Source of the DNA: Gluconacetobacter johannae | GTDB lineage: Bacteria > Pseudomonadota > Alphaproteobacteria > Acetobacterales > Acetobacteraceae | Direction: 5' to 3' | Assembly: GCF_014174305.1 (NCBI RefSeq) | Contig: NZ_JABEQH010000013.1 | Span: 1 to 64,000, forward strand | Length of the DNA stretch: 64,000 nucleotides | Shown here: piece after piece, positions 28,092 through 37,375 of the stretch | Layout: each line of letters opens with the position of its first letter | Numbering within the stretch: the first letter of the stretch is position 1 | Notes under the pieces: model-generated | What the model saw: the letters and a program-made list of their open reading frames with translations, nothing else | The model's database searches: none | Told to the model about the DNA's origin: nothing | Translations under genes and position numbers: made by a program

Positions 28092-28694
28092 ATGAGCGAT
28101 ATTTTCTCGCTCTCCGCCCTCACCTCACTCCTGCAGGTTATCCTGATCGACCTGACCCTGGCCGGGGACAACGCCGTCGTCATCGGAATGGCCGTCCGGG
28201 GGCTGCCGGCCGATCACCGGCGAAAGGCCATTCTGTCTGGTGTCATGGCGGCGGCGCTGATCCGGGTCGGGCTCGCCATCGTCGCGGTCAGGCTTCTGGC
28301 GATCATCGGCCTGACCCTGGCGGGGGGCCTGTTGCTGCTGTGGGTCTGCTGGCGGATGTATCGCGAACTGCACGGCCCGCATGATGGGGATGCGGGAGGT
28401 GCGCCCCGCCCGCCGACCTCGCTGCGTACCGCGATCATCAGGATCGTGATCGCCGACCTGTCGATGAGCCTGGACAATGTGCTGGCGGTGGCCGGCGCCG
28501 CGGGCGAGCATGTCTGGGTCCTGATTATCGGCCTGGCGGTGTCGGTGCTGATGATGGCGGTTGCCGCGGCGCTGATCGCGCGCCTGCTGGAGCGCTATCG
28601 CTGGATCGCCTGGGTCGGCCTGCTGATCGTGCTGGGCGTCGCGGTGGAATTGATCGTCAAGGGGGGCGGCGAAATCTGGCATTCCGTGGCATGA
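28092..28694 (+). CDS. TerC-family (YjbE-type) integral membrane protein
   Basis: A 200-residue protein with six or seven membrane helices. The family Asp-containing signatures are DLTLAGDNAVVIGMAVRGLP and DLSMSLDNVLAVAGAAG. TerC/YjbE proteins are implicated in metal (often Mn2+) export or tellurite resistance. I looked for a yybP-ykoY Mn riboswitch in the 184 bp upstream and did not see one. The gene is divergent from purB. Confidence 0.9.
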   Translation: MSDIFSLSALTSLLQVILIDLTLAGDNAVVIGMAVRGLPADHRRKAILSGVMAAALIRVGLAIVAVRLLAIIGLTLAGGLLLLWVCWRMYRELHGPHDGDAGGAPRPPTSLRTAIIRIVIADLSMSLDNVLAVAGAAGEHVWVLIIGLAVSVLMMAVAAALIARLLERYRWIAWVGLLIVLGVAVELIVKGGGEIWHSVA

Positions 28695-28727
28695 TCGCCT
28701 TTCCCCGCCATCAGGTCATGCCGGCCC

Positions 28728-30737
28728 ATGCAGCGCGTACGACACCTCCCCGCCACATCGCGGACCGTCCGATCCCCGACTGATCGGTCCGGCCGATACC
28801 GGCGCCTGGCCTGGCTGGGCGTCGCGATCTTCGCCACGTTCCATGCCGGGGGGCACGCCGCGCCGGCCGCGCCCCCGCCCCCGATCGCGGTGGAGGGCGC
28901 CGACGTCGAGGCGCGGGTGGAGATGTATCTGCGCCTGCTGTCGCCGGAGGGCGGCACGGTCGCGGAGTATGTGGCCTTCCTGGCCCGGACGCCGGCATGG
29001 CCGCGACGTCCGGTGATGATGGCGCGCCTTCAGGCACTGATGGGGGCCGGGTTGCCCGTTCCCGGCATGGACGATGCCTGCGCCTCGGTGACGCTGACCT
29101 CGGCGCCGGCCCTGGTCGCCTGCGCGAATCGCCCTGCGCCGCCGCCGGATCTGCCCGTCAGGGCGCGGCGGGCCTGGATCGCCGGCATTGATTCGCCGAG
29201 GGACGAAGCGATTTTCCTTGCCGCTTTCGGCGCATCCGTGACGGCCGATGACCAATGGGCGCGCTTCGGGCGGCAGGAACTGGCCGGGCGGCTGGATGAC
29301 GCGGCCCGGCAGGCCGGGCGCTTGGATGCCGGGCGTCAGGCGCTGGCGCAGGCCCGGCTTGCGTTGCGGCGCGGGCGGGCGGACGCGCCGGATATGCTGC
29401 GCGCCCTGCCCCCCGGCCTGTCCGGCGACCCGGTGCTGATCCTGGACCAGGCCCGGTGGCTGCGCCGGGCCGGTCAATTCGACGAGGCCTACGCCGTGTG
29501 GACCCGCGCCGGCCTGGCGGCGGAGCAGCGCGTGCACCTGCCCGCCTTCTGGGCCGAGCGCGAGGCGCTGGCCCATGACATGCTGCTGGCCGGCAATGAC
29601 GACGCAGCGCTGGCCCTGGCATCGGCCACCGACGACATGCCCCCCGCCAGCCGGGATGAAGCGCGCTTTCTGACGGGCTGGATCCTGTTGCAGAGACAGC
29701 ATGACCCGCAGGCTGCCAAAGCGCAGTTCCAGCGCCTGTGCGATGCCCGGGCGCTGATTTCCCGCAGCCGGGGGTTCTACTGGACCGGCCGCGCGCTGGA
29801 GGCCGCGGGCGACCTGCCTGCCGCGCGTGCCGCCTGGACCGAGGCGACGCGCATGCCCGGCACATTCTACGGCCAGATGGCCCTGTCCAGGCTGGCCGGC
29901 GACACAGCCAGCCCCCTGCTGTTTCCGGAGCGATCCGGCGAACGGGTGCGCGACCTGCTGCGGCAACAGGCCGGGCCGGTCTGGACCCGCGCCGACATGG
30001 CGCGTTTCGAGGGCAGCGACCTGATCCAGGCCGCGCGGCTGGCGGCGCGCCAGGATGTGGGGCATGCGCGTGACTTCATCCTGTTGCAGGACGCCCGGAC
30101 CGATACGCCCGCCGGGCATGCCCTGGCCGCGATGCTTGCGCTCAGGCTCGGCATGCCCGACGTCGCGGTCGCCGTCGCGCGTCGGGCCGGGCGCGAGGGG
30201 ATCGCGCTGCTGCGGTCCGGATGGCCCAGCCCCGTTTTCCCCGATCCGCTCCTGCCGCCGGCGGGGGACACTCTGCCGCCCGGCTTCGTCATGGCGGTCA
30301 TCCGGCAGGAAAGCGGGTTCGATCCCGCCATCGTCAGTCCGGCGGGGGCCTACGGCCTGATGCAGCTTCTGCCCGCGGCGGCGCGGGACGTGACGCGACA
30401 GACCCGCATGGCCAGCGGCCCGGTCACCGGGGCGACCCTGGTCGACCCGGTCCTGAACATGCGGATCGGCACGGCCTACCTGTCCCGCCTGATGCGGAAA
30501 TTCGGCGGCGCGATTCCCTACGTGCTGGCCGCCTATAATGCCGGACCGCACCGGGCGGACGAATGGCTGGCGCAACTGGGCGATCCCACCAGGGGCACGC
30601 CGACATCCGACGCCATGCTGGACTGGATCGAGAGCATTCCGTTCGCCGAGACCCGGGGATATATCCAGCGCGTGGAGGAAAACATGGCCATCTACCAGGC
30701 CATGGCCTCCGATTCCCGGCCGGAGGCGACGCCATGA
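28728..30737 (+). CDS. slt: Soluble lytic murein transglycosylase (Slt-type)
   Basis: The 669-residue protein has an N-terminal basic stretch and hydrophobic segment (LAWLGVAIFATFHAGGHAA) acting as a signal peptide. A long alpha-helical repeat superhelix (about 50-500) follows. The C-terminal catalytic domain contains VMAVIRQESGF (catalytic Glu near residue 528), GAYGLMQLLPAAA and PYVLAAYNAGP. It cleaves peptidoglycan glycan strands in the periplasm to give 1,6-anhydro-muropeptides. Its stop overlaps pgpA by 4 bp. Confidence 0.93.
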   Translation: MQRVRHLPATSRTVRSPTDRSGRYRRLAWLGVAIFATFHAGGHAAPAAPPPPIAVEGADVEARVEMYLRLLSPEGGTVAEYVAFLARTPAWPRRPVMMARLQALMGAGLPVPGMDDACASVTLTSAPALVACANRPAPPPDLPVRARRAWIAGIDSPRDEAIFLAAFGASVTADDQWARFGRQELAGRLDDAARQAGRLDAGRQALAQARLALRRGRADAPDMLRALPPGLSGDPVLILDQARWLRRAGQFDEAYAVWTRAGLAAEQRVHLPAFWAEREALAHDMLLAGNDDAALALASATDDMPPASRDEARFLTGWILLQRQHDPQAAKAQFQRLCDARALISRSRGFYWTGRALEAAGDLPAARAAWTEATRMPGTFYGQMALSRLAGDTASPLLFPERSGERVRDLLRQQAGPVWTRADMARFEGSDLIQAARLAARQDVGHARDFILLQDARTDTPAGHALAAMLALRLGMPDVAVAVARRAGREGIALLRSGWPSPVFPDPLLPPAGDTLPPGFVMAVIRQESGFDPAIVSPAGAYGLMQLLPAAARDVTRQTRMASGPVTGATLVDPVLNMRIGTAYLSRLMRKFGGAIPYVLAAYNAGPHRADEWLAQLGDPTRGTPTSDAMLDWIESIPFAETRGYIQRVEENMAIYQAMASDSRPEATP

Positions 30738-31201
30738 CCCCTGCCCGCCTGATCGCCAGTTTCGGCGGCTGCGGCTTTTCCCCGAAGGCTCCTGGTACGG
30801 TGGGGTCGCTCGCCGCCCTTGTCTGCGGGGTGCCGCTGCTGTCCAGCCCTGTCCTGATGGGGGTGGCGATCCTGCTGTGCTGCTGGATCGGATATCGCGC
30901 GACCGAACGGGTCAGCGGCGGCGAGGACCACGGATGGATCGTGATCGACGAGGTCGCGGGCATGTGGATCGCCATGCTGCCCCTGGCCCCCGTCGATCCC
31001 CTGCATCTGTCGGGGCGGCACGTGCTGTTGCTGCTGCTTGCGTTCGCGCTGTTCCGCCTGTTCGACATCACCAAGCCCGGCCCGGTGGGCTGGTTCGACC
31101 GGCGTCACGATTCGGTGGGGATCATGGGCGACGATGTCGTGGCCGGGCTGCTTGCCGCGGCGATCGTGCTTGCCGTCCACTACCTGCCTGTCCTGTCCTG
31201 A
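30734..31201 (+). CDS. pgpA: Phosphatidylglycerophosphatase A
   Basis: A 155-residue membrane protein with the PgpA features GFSPKAPGTVGSLAAL, IVIDEVAGMWIAML and FRLFDITKPGPVGWFD, plus GDDVVAGLLAA near the end. It dephosphorylates phosphatidylglycerophosphate to phosphatidylglycerol at the inner membrane. The start is set by the ATGA overlap with slt. It also supplies the substrate for the Cls encoded 12 kb away. Only 15 bp separate it from pncC. Confidence 0.95.
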   Translation: MTPARLIASFGGCGFSPKAPGTVGSLAALVCGVPLLSSPVLMGVAILLCCWIGYRATERVSGGEDHGWIVIDEVAGMWIAMLPLAPVDPLHLSGRHVLLLLLAFALFRLFDITKPGPVGWFDRRHDSVGIMGDDVVAGLLAAAIVLAVHYLPVLS

Positions 31202-31216
31202 CCTGTGAGGCCGCGC

Positions 31217-31726
31217 ATGCCCCCCTTCCTGCTGGACGACGCGACACTGGACCAGGCGGGCGGGCTGCTGGCCCGGCTGCGCGAGGCCGGCCTGCGGGTC
31301 GTCACCGCCGAAAGCTGCACCGGCGGCCTGGTCGCTGCCGCCCTGACCCACCACGCGGGATCATCCGACGTGGTGGAGGGTGGGTTCGTGACCTATTCCA
31401 ACGCCATGAAGACCGTCCTGCTGGGCGTCGATCCTGTAGTGGTGGCCCGCCATGGCGCGGTCAGCGCCGAAACCGCCGCCGCAATGGCCGACGGCGCGCT
31501 GGCCCATGCCCCCAGCGCGGACATCGCGGTGTCCATTACAGGCATCGCGGGACCCGGAGGGGGATCGGCCGCCAAGCCGGTCGGGCTGGTCTGGTTCGCG
31601 ACGGCCCGCCGAAACGGGGAAACGGTCACGCTGTCGCGTGTGTTCGACGGGGATCGCACGTCGGTCCGGCAACAGGCGGTGGCGCAGGCGTTGAATTTGA
31701 TCGGGCAGCGCGTCCGATCCTCCTGA
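31217..31726 (+). CDS. pncC: Nicotinamide-nucleotide amidase (CinA C-terminal family)
   Basis: The 169-residue protein is the stand-alone CinA C-terminal domain, with VTAESCTGGLVAAALT (catalytic Ser region) and GFVTYSNAMKTVLLGV. VSITGIAGPGGGSAAKPVGL also matches. It deamidates nicotinamide mononucleotide to nicotinate mononucleotide, recycling NAD precursors. I chose the ATG at 31217 with GTGAGG upstream; a GTG at 31205 is an alternative. Confidence 0.92.
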   Translation: MPPFLLDDATLDQAGGLLARLREAGLRVVTAESCTGGLVAAALTHHAGSSDVVEGGFVTYSNAMKTVLLGVDPVVVARHGAVSAETAAAMADGALAHAPSADIAVSITGIAGPGGGSAAKPVGLVWFATARRNGETVTLSRVFDGDRTSVRQQAVAQALNLIGQRVRSS

Positions 31727-31741
31727 GGGTCCTGTCGTCCC

Positions 31742-32461
31742 TTATCTGGGCTCCCGACCGATCAGGCCGGGCGATTCTCCGGGGGACAGAAGATGCCGCC
31801 AGATCAGCGCCCCGATCGCGCCGCCGGCAAGCGGCGCGAGCCAGAACAGCCAGAGCTGGCCCAGGGCGGCGGTCTGCGCGAAGAACGCCACGGCGGTCGA
31901 GCGGGCCGGATTGACCGATGTGTTGGTCACCGGGATCGAGATCAGATGGATCAGGGTCAGCGCAAGCCCGATCGCGAGCGGCGCGAAGCCTGCCGGCGCG
32001 GCCGATGAGGTCGATCCGAGGATGACCAGAAGAAAGAATGCGCTCAGCGTCACTTCGCAGACCAGGGCGGACAGCACCCCGTAATGCCCGGGGGACAGGT
32101 CGCCATACCCGTTGGAGGCGAACCCTCCGGCCGCGAAACCGGGTGCCCCGGAGGCGATGAGGTAGAGAATCACAGCGGCCCCCACTCCGCCCAGAACCTG
32201 CGCGACCCAGTAGGAGGGAACATCCTTCCATGAGATCCGGCCTGCGACGGCAAGGCCCAGCGTCACCGCGGGGTTGAAATGCCCGCCCGAGATGCCGCCC
32301 ACCGCATAGGCCATCGTCAGGACCGTCAGGCCGAAGGCGAGTGCGACGCCAAGGAAGCCGATCCCATGTTCGGGAAACGCGGCAGCCAGGACAGCGCTGC
32401 CGCACCCTCCCAGCACCAGCCAGAATGTACCGAAGAACTCGGCGGCAAGTTTGCGGGGCAT
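31742..32461 (-). CDS. aqpZ: Aquaporin Z-type water channel
   Basis: A 239-residue MIP-family protein with six membrane helices and both pore motifs: [13 protein letters not shown] and [13 protein letters not shown]. The Arg after the second NPA is the selectivity-filter residue. The start [20 protein letters not shown] is very like AqpZ, so water rather than glycerol transport is expected. It lies beyond an intrinsic terminator from the gene upstream, so it probably has its own promoter in 32462-32560. Confidence 0.95.
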   Translation of the reverse strand: MPRKLAAEFFGTFWLVLGGCGSAVLAAAFPEHGIGFLGVALAFGLTVLTMAYAVGGISGGHFNPAVTLGLAVAGRISWKDVPSYWVAQVLGGVGAAVILYLIASGAPGFAAGGFASNGYGDLSPGHYGVLSALVCEVTLSAFFLLVILGSTSSAAPAGFAPLAIGLALTLIHLISIPVTNTSVNPARSTAVAFFAQTAALGQLWLFWLAPLAGGAIGALIWRHLLSPGESPGLIGREPR

Positions 32462-32551
32462 GGGACGTGTCCTGCCAATGCGGCGGGATCGCCGCGCGGT
32501 CATATCGCCCCAATACGTCCAGAGTTTCGCCCCGTGATTTCAGCGACCGGG

Positions 32552-32602
32552 AATAAAAATATCCTGAGCCTGAAGGTCATGCTCGACCTTCAGGCTCAGG
32601 AT
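32552..32602 (-). terminator. Strong intrinsic terminator (18-bp perfect stem)
   Basis: Arms at 32561-32578 and 32585-32602 are perfectly complementary over 18 bp around a 6-nt loop. On the minus strand the hairpin is followed by ATTTTTATTC. It terminates transcription from the small exported-protein gene, 27 bp beyond its stop codon, and insulates aqpZ. Confidence 0.9.
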
Positions 32603-32628
32603 ACCGGTCATTGCGGACGGCTGGGGGA

Positions 32629-32943
32629 TCAGTTGCCGTCGGGCGCGTTTCCGGGCATCGAAGGCGACGGGGCAGTCGGAGGGGTCGTGACCCCGGTCCC
32701 CGACGGCGTCATGGATGAGGGAGATTCGACCGATGGCGCGGTGGGCGTCGTCGTGCCGGCGCGGGCGGCGGCGAGGCTCTTGGCGTTCAGGTCTTCCGTC
32801 GCGCTGACTTGGGACTTCTTTTCGGTCCCCTTGGCCATATGATGCTTGTGCCTGGCCGCATGGGCCGGCGGCGCGGCAACAAGTGCCGGGGCGGTCGAGA
32901 CGATCGCTGTGGCGACAAGGATCGCGCCAAAAGACAATTTCAT
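32629..32943 (-). CDS. Small exported Ser/Thr/Pro-rich protein, unknown function
   Basis: A 104-residue product from MKLSFGAILVATAIVSTAPA, a clear signal peptide ending near PPAHAA. The mature part begins with a basic RHKHHMAKGTEKK stretch. It continues as a low-complexity Ala/Ser/Thr/Pro region (TTTPTAPSVESPSSMTPSG), probably disordered. I recognise no domain. GGAG lies 8 bp before the ATG but can pair with CTCC just after it, which might partly mask the RBS. It is downstream of coq10, 96 bp away, and ends at a strong terminator. Confidence 0.65.
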   Translation of the reverse strand: MKLSFGAILVATAIVSTAPALVAAPPAHAARHKHHMAKGTEKKSQVSATEDLNAKSLAAARAGTTTPTAPSVESPSSMTPSGTGVTTPPTAPSPSMPGNAPDGN

Positions 32944-33039
32944 CGGAGGGGCTCCTTCAACTGGGTCGTATCCGTCCATGACGCGCGACGGATCGGTGGC
33001 GGAGCCACCTGTACGCCCGGACATGGGGGGCAACGCCCG

Positions 33040-33540
33040 TCAGACGCCTCCGGTTCCGGCGGGCTGGATGCGGCCGGGCGGCTGGGTGCTTACCGGCGGT
33101 GTGCCGACAGGCGGGCCGTAGATTTCCCTGGCGCGACGGATGAAGGCCGACACCATCAGGCGCACGGCCTCGTTGAAGACGACCCCGATCGCGGCCTGCA
33201 GCAGGCGGGAGCGGAATTCGAATTCGACGAAGAAGTCGATCAGGCACCATTGCCGGTCCGGCGTGAAGGTCCAGACATTGTTCAGGTAGCGGAACGGCCC
33301 CTTTTCGTACTGCACGCGGATCCGCGACGGCCGTTCCAGGGAGACCCGGCTGGTGAACGTCTCGCGGAACGGCCCGAACCCGATGGTCAGGTCGGCGACC
33401 AGTTCGGTTGCGGTGCGCGTGCGGACCTGTGCGTTGGTGCACCACGGCAGGAATTGCGGATACTTGCCCACGTCGGCGACCAGATCGAACAGCTGCTCCG
33501 ACGAATAGGCGATCAGGCGACGTTCGGCATGGGTCGGCAT
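33040..33540 (-). CDS. Coq10/RatA-family START-domain protein (ubiquinone-binding)
   Basis: A 166-residue protein with the Coq10 pattern: SSEQLFDLVADVGKYPQFLP, then WCTNAQV and a central YLNNVWTFTP. DFFVEFEFRSRLLQAAIGVV completes the fold. Members bind ubiquinone or its precursors and help respiratory function. E. coli RatA is a homologue that was described as a ribosome-affecting toxin, but toxicity should not be inferred here. Its start shares one base with the lipA stop (TGATG). The lipA-coq10 order is conserved in alphaproteobacteria. The last ~15 residues are Pro/Gly-rich. Confidence 0.9.
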   Translation of the reverse strand: MPTHAERRLIAYSSEQLFDLVADVGKYPQFLPWCTNAQVRTRTATELVADLTIGFGPFRETFTSRVSLERPSRIRVQYEKGPFRYLNNVWTFTPDRQWCLIDFFVEFEFRSRLLQAAIGVVFNEAVRLMVSAFIRRAREIYGPPVGTPPVSTQPPGRIQPAGTGGV

Positions 33541-34529
33541 CAGGGCGCCTCCGCCACGATCCGCGCGGCCGCGAGCTTTGCCTCCCGCGTGGCGCGAAGT
33601 TCCGCGAAATCGGAATCGGCGTGATAGGACGACCGCGTCAGCGGCGAGGCGCTGACCTGCAGGAAGCCCTTGGCACGGGCCATCGCCGCGTAATCGGCGA
33701 ATTCGTCGGGCGTCACGAAATGCTGGACCGCCGCATGCTTGACGGTCGGCTGCAGATATTGGCCCAGCGTGATGAAATCGACATCGGCGACGCGCAGGTC
33801 GTCCATGACCTGCAGGATCTCCGGCCGCTCCTCGCCCAGTCCGACCATCAGGCCCGACTTGGTGAAGATCGACGGGTCCAGGCGCTTCACGTCGTCCAGC
33901 AGGCGCAGGGACTGATAGTAGCGCGCGCCGGGCCGGATGCCCGGATACAGGCGGGGAACGGTTTCCAGATTATGGTTGAAGACATCCGGCCGCGCCGCCA
34001 CCACAACCTCCAGCGCGCCCGGCTTGCGTAGGAAATCGGGGGTCAGGATTTCAATGGTCGTCGCGGGCGCGGCCGCCCGGATCGCGGCGATGACCCGTGC
34101 GAAATGGTGCGCGCCGCCATCGGTCAGGTCGTCGCGGTCAACCGACGTGATGACCACGTGACGCAGGCCCAGCTTCGCCACCGCGTCCCCCACCCGGGCG
34201 GGTTCGTCGCCATCCAGCGGGTTGGGCATGCCGGTGGTGACGTTGCAGAACGCGCAGGCCCGGGTGCAGATCTCGCCCATAATCATCATGGTGGCGTGGC
34301 GCTGCGACCAGCATTCGCCGATGTTCGGGCAGGCCGCTTCCTCGCAGACCGTCACCAGCTTCTGCTCGCGCATCAGCGTCCGGGTCTCGTGATAAATCGG
34401 GTGGGTGGGGGCCTTGACGCGAATCCAGTCCGGCTTGCGCGCGATCGGATTATCGGGCCGGTGCGCCTTTTCCGGATGGCGGACGGACACGCCGCCTTTT
34501 CTATGGTCGATCAACAGGCGCGTGGACAT
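33540..34529 (-). CDS. lipA: Lipoyl synthase
   Basis: From [13 protein letters not shown] the protein is 329 residues. It has the auxiliary-cluster motif [13 protein letters not shown] and the radical-SAM [27 protein letters not shown] and MVGLGE follow. It inserts sulfur at C6 and C8 of octanoyl groups on lipoyl domains. Downstream of the pdh/lpd genes, it supplies the cofactor for the lipoyl domains of PdhB and PdhC. A 168-bp gap separates it from lpd, so it could have its own promoter. Confidence 0.96.
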   Translation of the reverse strand: MSTRLLIDHRKGGVSVRHPEKAHRPDNPIARKPDWIRVKAPTHPIYHETRTLMREQKLVTVCEEAACPNIGECWSQRHATMMIMGEICTRACAFCNVTTGMPNPLDGDEPARVGDAVAKLGLRHVVITSVDRDDLTDGGAHHFARVIAAIRAAAPATTIEILTPDFLRKPGALEVVVAARPDVFNHNLETVPRLYPGIRPGARYYQSLRLLDDVKRLDPSIFTKSGLMVGLGEERPEILQVMDDLRVADVDFITLGQYLQPTVKHAAVQHFVTPDEFADYAAMARAKGFLQVSASPLTRSSYHADSDFAELRATREAKLAAARIVAEAP

Positions 34530-34697
34530 GGCGGCAAACCCAGCAGGACAATAGACACTCACAAGTGGAACGGCGCGGGGAACGCGTCAAGCAAACATCC
34601 CCGGCGCCGGGCCGACGACGATCACAAGCAGCGGAGGCGCCCCATCTGGAAGGGGAGCGACCCCGATGCCCGGATCGCCAACGCCGGATGCGCCTGC

Positions 34698-36107
34698 TCA
34701 GATATGCAGGGCGCCATCGTAAGCGGCCAGGACGGCCTCGTGCATCGTCTCCGAAATCGTCGGATGCGGAAATACCGTTTCCTTGAGTTCGGCCTCGGTC
34801 AGCTCGGACGTCCTGGCGATGACGTAGCCCTGGATCATCTCGGTCACTTCGGCGCCGATCATGTGTGCCCCCAGCAATTCGCCGGTGGCGGCGTCGAAGA
34901 CGGTCTTGACCATGCCCTCGGGCTCGCCGGCGGCGATGGCCTTGCCGTTTCCGATGAAGGGGAAGCGCCCGACGCGGATTTTATGCCCCGCCTCCCTGGC
35001 CCGGGCCTCGGTCAGGCCGACCGAGGCGATCTGCGGGCGGCAGTAGGTGCAGCCGGGGATGTTCGTGGGGTCGATCGGATGGACCGTGTGGCCCGCGATC
35101 GCCTCGACGCACAGGACGCCCTCATGGCTGGCCTTGTGCGCCAGCCACGGCGGACCGGCGATATCGCCGATGGCGTAGACCCCGGCCTCGCCGGTGCGGC
35201 AGTACGGATCGACCTTGATGTGGGTCCGGTCGACCGCGATCGCCGTGCCTTCCAGGCCGATATTTTCCACGTTGCCGACGATGCCCACCGCCGAGATGAC
35301 GCGATCGACCGTAATCTCCTGGCTCTTGCCGCCGGCCTCGACCGGGACGGTGACGCTGTCGCCGTTCTTGCGGACGGCGCCGAGCTTCGCCCCGGTCAGG
35401 ATGGTCATGCCCTGCTTCAGGAAAGCCTTGTGGGCCAGGGCGCTGATCTCCTCGTCCTCGACCGGCAGGATCCGGTCCAGGACCTCGACCAGCGTGACCT
35501 CGGCCCCCATGTTCCGGTAGAAGGACGCGAATTCCACGCCGATGGCCCCCGACCCGATCACCATCAGCCGCTTCGGCAGTTCGGTCGGCACCATGGCCTC
35601 GCGATACGACCAGATCAGCTTTCCGTCGGGTTCCAGTCCCGGCAGGACGCGTGCCCGCGCGCCCGTGGCCAGGATGACGTGCGGCGCCGTCAGGGTCGCG
35701 ACGGGCTTGCCGTCCTTGCTGACCGCGACCTTACGGCGCGCGCCGTCCTTGCCGGCCAGCTTGCCGAACCCGTCGAAGACCGTCACCTTGTTCTTCTTCA
35801 GCAGGTGCGCGACGCCCGACGACAACTGGCCCGCGACCTTGCGCGAGCGTTTGACCACCTTGTCGAGGTCGAAGCGGATGTTATCCGCCGTGAAGCCGAA
35901 TTCGCCCAGATGATGCAGAAGATGGTTGATCTCGGAGGATCGCAGCAGCGCCTTGGTGGGAATGCATCCCCAGTTGAGGCAGATGCCGCCCAGTTGCGCG
36001 GCCTCGACCACGGCGACGCTCAGGCCCAGTTGCGCCCCGCGGATGGCGGCGACATAGCCGCCGGGGCCACCGCCGACGATGACGATGTCGAACTCTGTCT
36101 TGCTCAT
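34698..36107 (-). CDS. lpdA: Dihydrolipoyl dehydrogenase (E3)
   Basis: The 469-residue flavoprotein starts MSKTEFDIVIVGGGPGGYVA. The redox-active disulfide lies in GGICLNWGCIPTKALL. An NAD-binding MVIGSGAIGVEFA and a C-terminal HPTISETMHEA with the active-site His complete the family signature. It reoxidises dihydrolipoyl groups of the PDH complex. It lies 11 bp after pdhC. The usual residue for FAD binding, AIGDIAGPPWLAHKA, is present. Confidence 0.97.
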   Translation of the reverse strand: MSKTEFDIVIVGGGPGGYVAAIRGAQLGLSVAVVEAAQLGGICLNWGCIPTKALLRSSEINHLLHHLGEFGFTADNIRFDLDKVVKRSRKVAGQLSSGVAHLLKKNKVTVFDGFGKLAGKDGARRKVAVSKDGKPVATLTAPHVILATGARARVLPGLEPDGKLIWSYREAMVPTELPKRLMVIGSGAIGVEFASFYRNMGAEVTLVEVLDRILPVEDEEISALAHKAFLKQGMTILTGAKLGAVRKNGDSVTVPVEAGGKSQEITVDRVISAVGIVGNVENIGLEGTAIAVDRTHIKVDPYCRTGEAGVYAIGDIAGPPWLAHKASHEGVLCVEAIAGHTVHPIDPTNIPGCTYCRPQIASVGLTEARAREAGHKIRVGRFPFIGNGKAIAAGEPEGMVKTVFDAATGELLGAHMIGAEVTEMIQGYVIARTSELTEAELKETVFPHPTISETMHEAVLAAYDGALHI

Positions 36108-36118
36108 GGATTCTGTCC

Positions 36119-37363
36119 TCAGACCACCAGGCTGAACGGCGCTTCGACCACCGAACGGAAGGTCGATACCCATTCGGCGGCCAAGGCCCCGTCGACGACG
36201 CGATGGTCGACCGACAACGTCACCGTCATGACGGTCGCGATCTTGATCGCGTCACCCTTGACGACGGCGCGCTTCTCGCCGGCCGCGATGGCCAGGATCG
36301 CCGCCTGTGGCGGGTTGATGATGGCCGAGAACTCCTTCACCCCGTACATCCCCATGTTGGAGATCGAGAACGATCCCCCCTGGAATTCCTGCGGCTTCAG
36401 CTTTCCCGCCCGCGCGCGCGCGATCAGGTCCTTGGCGTCCTGGCTGATCTGGCGCAGCGACTTGCCGTCGGCATTGCGGACGATCGGCGTAATCAGCCCG
36501 TCGGGGATCGACACGGCAATGGAAATGTCCACGTCGTCATACAGGATCGTCGCATCCTCGGTGTACGACGCATTGACCCCCGGCACCCGGCGTAGCGTCA
36601 CGGCGGCGGCCTTAACCAGCATGTCATTGACCGACAGCTTGAAGGCCTCCGGCCCCTCGGCCGGGGACGCGGCATTCAACTGCGTCCGCAGCGCCAGAAG
36701 GGCGTCGAGTTCGACATCGACCGCCACGTAGAAATGCGGAATGGTCGATTTGGCTTCGGTCAGGCGCCTGGCGATGACCTTGCGGATCGTGGAGTTCGGG
36801 ACCGTCTTGTGAGGGGCCTCGATGGCCACGGGGGCGGACGGGGCCGGCGCCGGTGCGGCCGACACGCCCTCGACATCGCGCCGGACGATGCGGCCGTTGG
36901 GACCCGAGCCCTTCACGCCGGACAGGTCGATGCCTTTCAGCTTCGCGATCCGCCGTGCGAGCGGCGATGCGAAGACACGCGTACCGCTCCGGGCCGGGGC
37001 CGATGCCGCGGGGGCCGGTGCCGCCGGAGGGGCTGCGGGGGCCGGCGCAGCCTTCGCGGGAGCCGAAGCCGCGACGGGCGCAGGCGCGGGCGCGGACGCC
37101 GTGCCCTCGGGCACTGCCTCGCCCTCGGCCACCAGGATGGCGATCGGCGCATTGACCTTCACGCCCTCGGTGCCCTCGGTGACCAGGATGCGCCCCAGGG
37201 TACCCTCATCGACCGCTTCGACCTCCATCGTGGCCTTGTCGGTCTCGATCTCGGCGATCACGTCGCCGGACTGGATGTGCTCGCCCTCTTTCTTCAGCCA
37301 GCGGGCCAGCTTGCCCTCGGTCATCGTCGGCGACAGCGCCGGCATCAGGATATTCACAGACAT
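36119..37363 (-). CDS. pdhC: Pyruvate dehydrogenase E2, dihydrolipoyllysine acetyltransferase
   Basis: A 414-residue E2 with one lipoyl domain (1-80; lipoyl-Lys43 in [12 protein letters not shown]) and an Ala/Pro-rich linker. A peripheral subunit-binding domain ([20 protein letters not shown], about 130-165) follows. The C-terminal acyltransferase domain has the [13 protein letters not shown] catalytic motif. It transfers acetyl from lipoate to CoA. The gene sits between pdhB and lpd. Confidence 0.97.
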   Translation of the reverse strand: MSVNILMPALSPTMTEGKLARWLKKEGEHIQSGDVIAEIETDKATMEVEAVDEGTLGRILVTEGTEGVKVNAPIAILVAEGEAVPEGTASAPAPAPVAASAPAKAAPAPAAPPAAPAPAASAPARSGTRVFASPLARRIAKLKGIDLSGVKGSGPNGRIVRRDVEGVSAAPAPAPSAPVAIEAPHKTVPNSTIRKVIARRLTEAKSTIPHFYVAVDVELDALLALRTQLNAASPAEGPEAFKLSVNDMLVKAAAVTLRRVPGVNASYTEDATILYDDVDISIAVSIPDGLITPIVRNADGKSLRQISQDAKDLIARARAGKLKPQEFQGGSFSISNMGMYGVKEFSAIINPPQAAILAIAAGEKRAVVKGDAIKIATVMTVTLSVDHRVVDGALAAEWVSTFRSVVEAPFSLVV

Positions 37364-37375
37364 CGCGACGCTCCC

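Noticed and set aside
34530-34697. GC-rich short inverted repeats in the lpd-lipA gap
   Set aside because: The repeats are short and imperfect, and are expected by chance at this base composition; no U-tract or start codon context gives them meaning.
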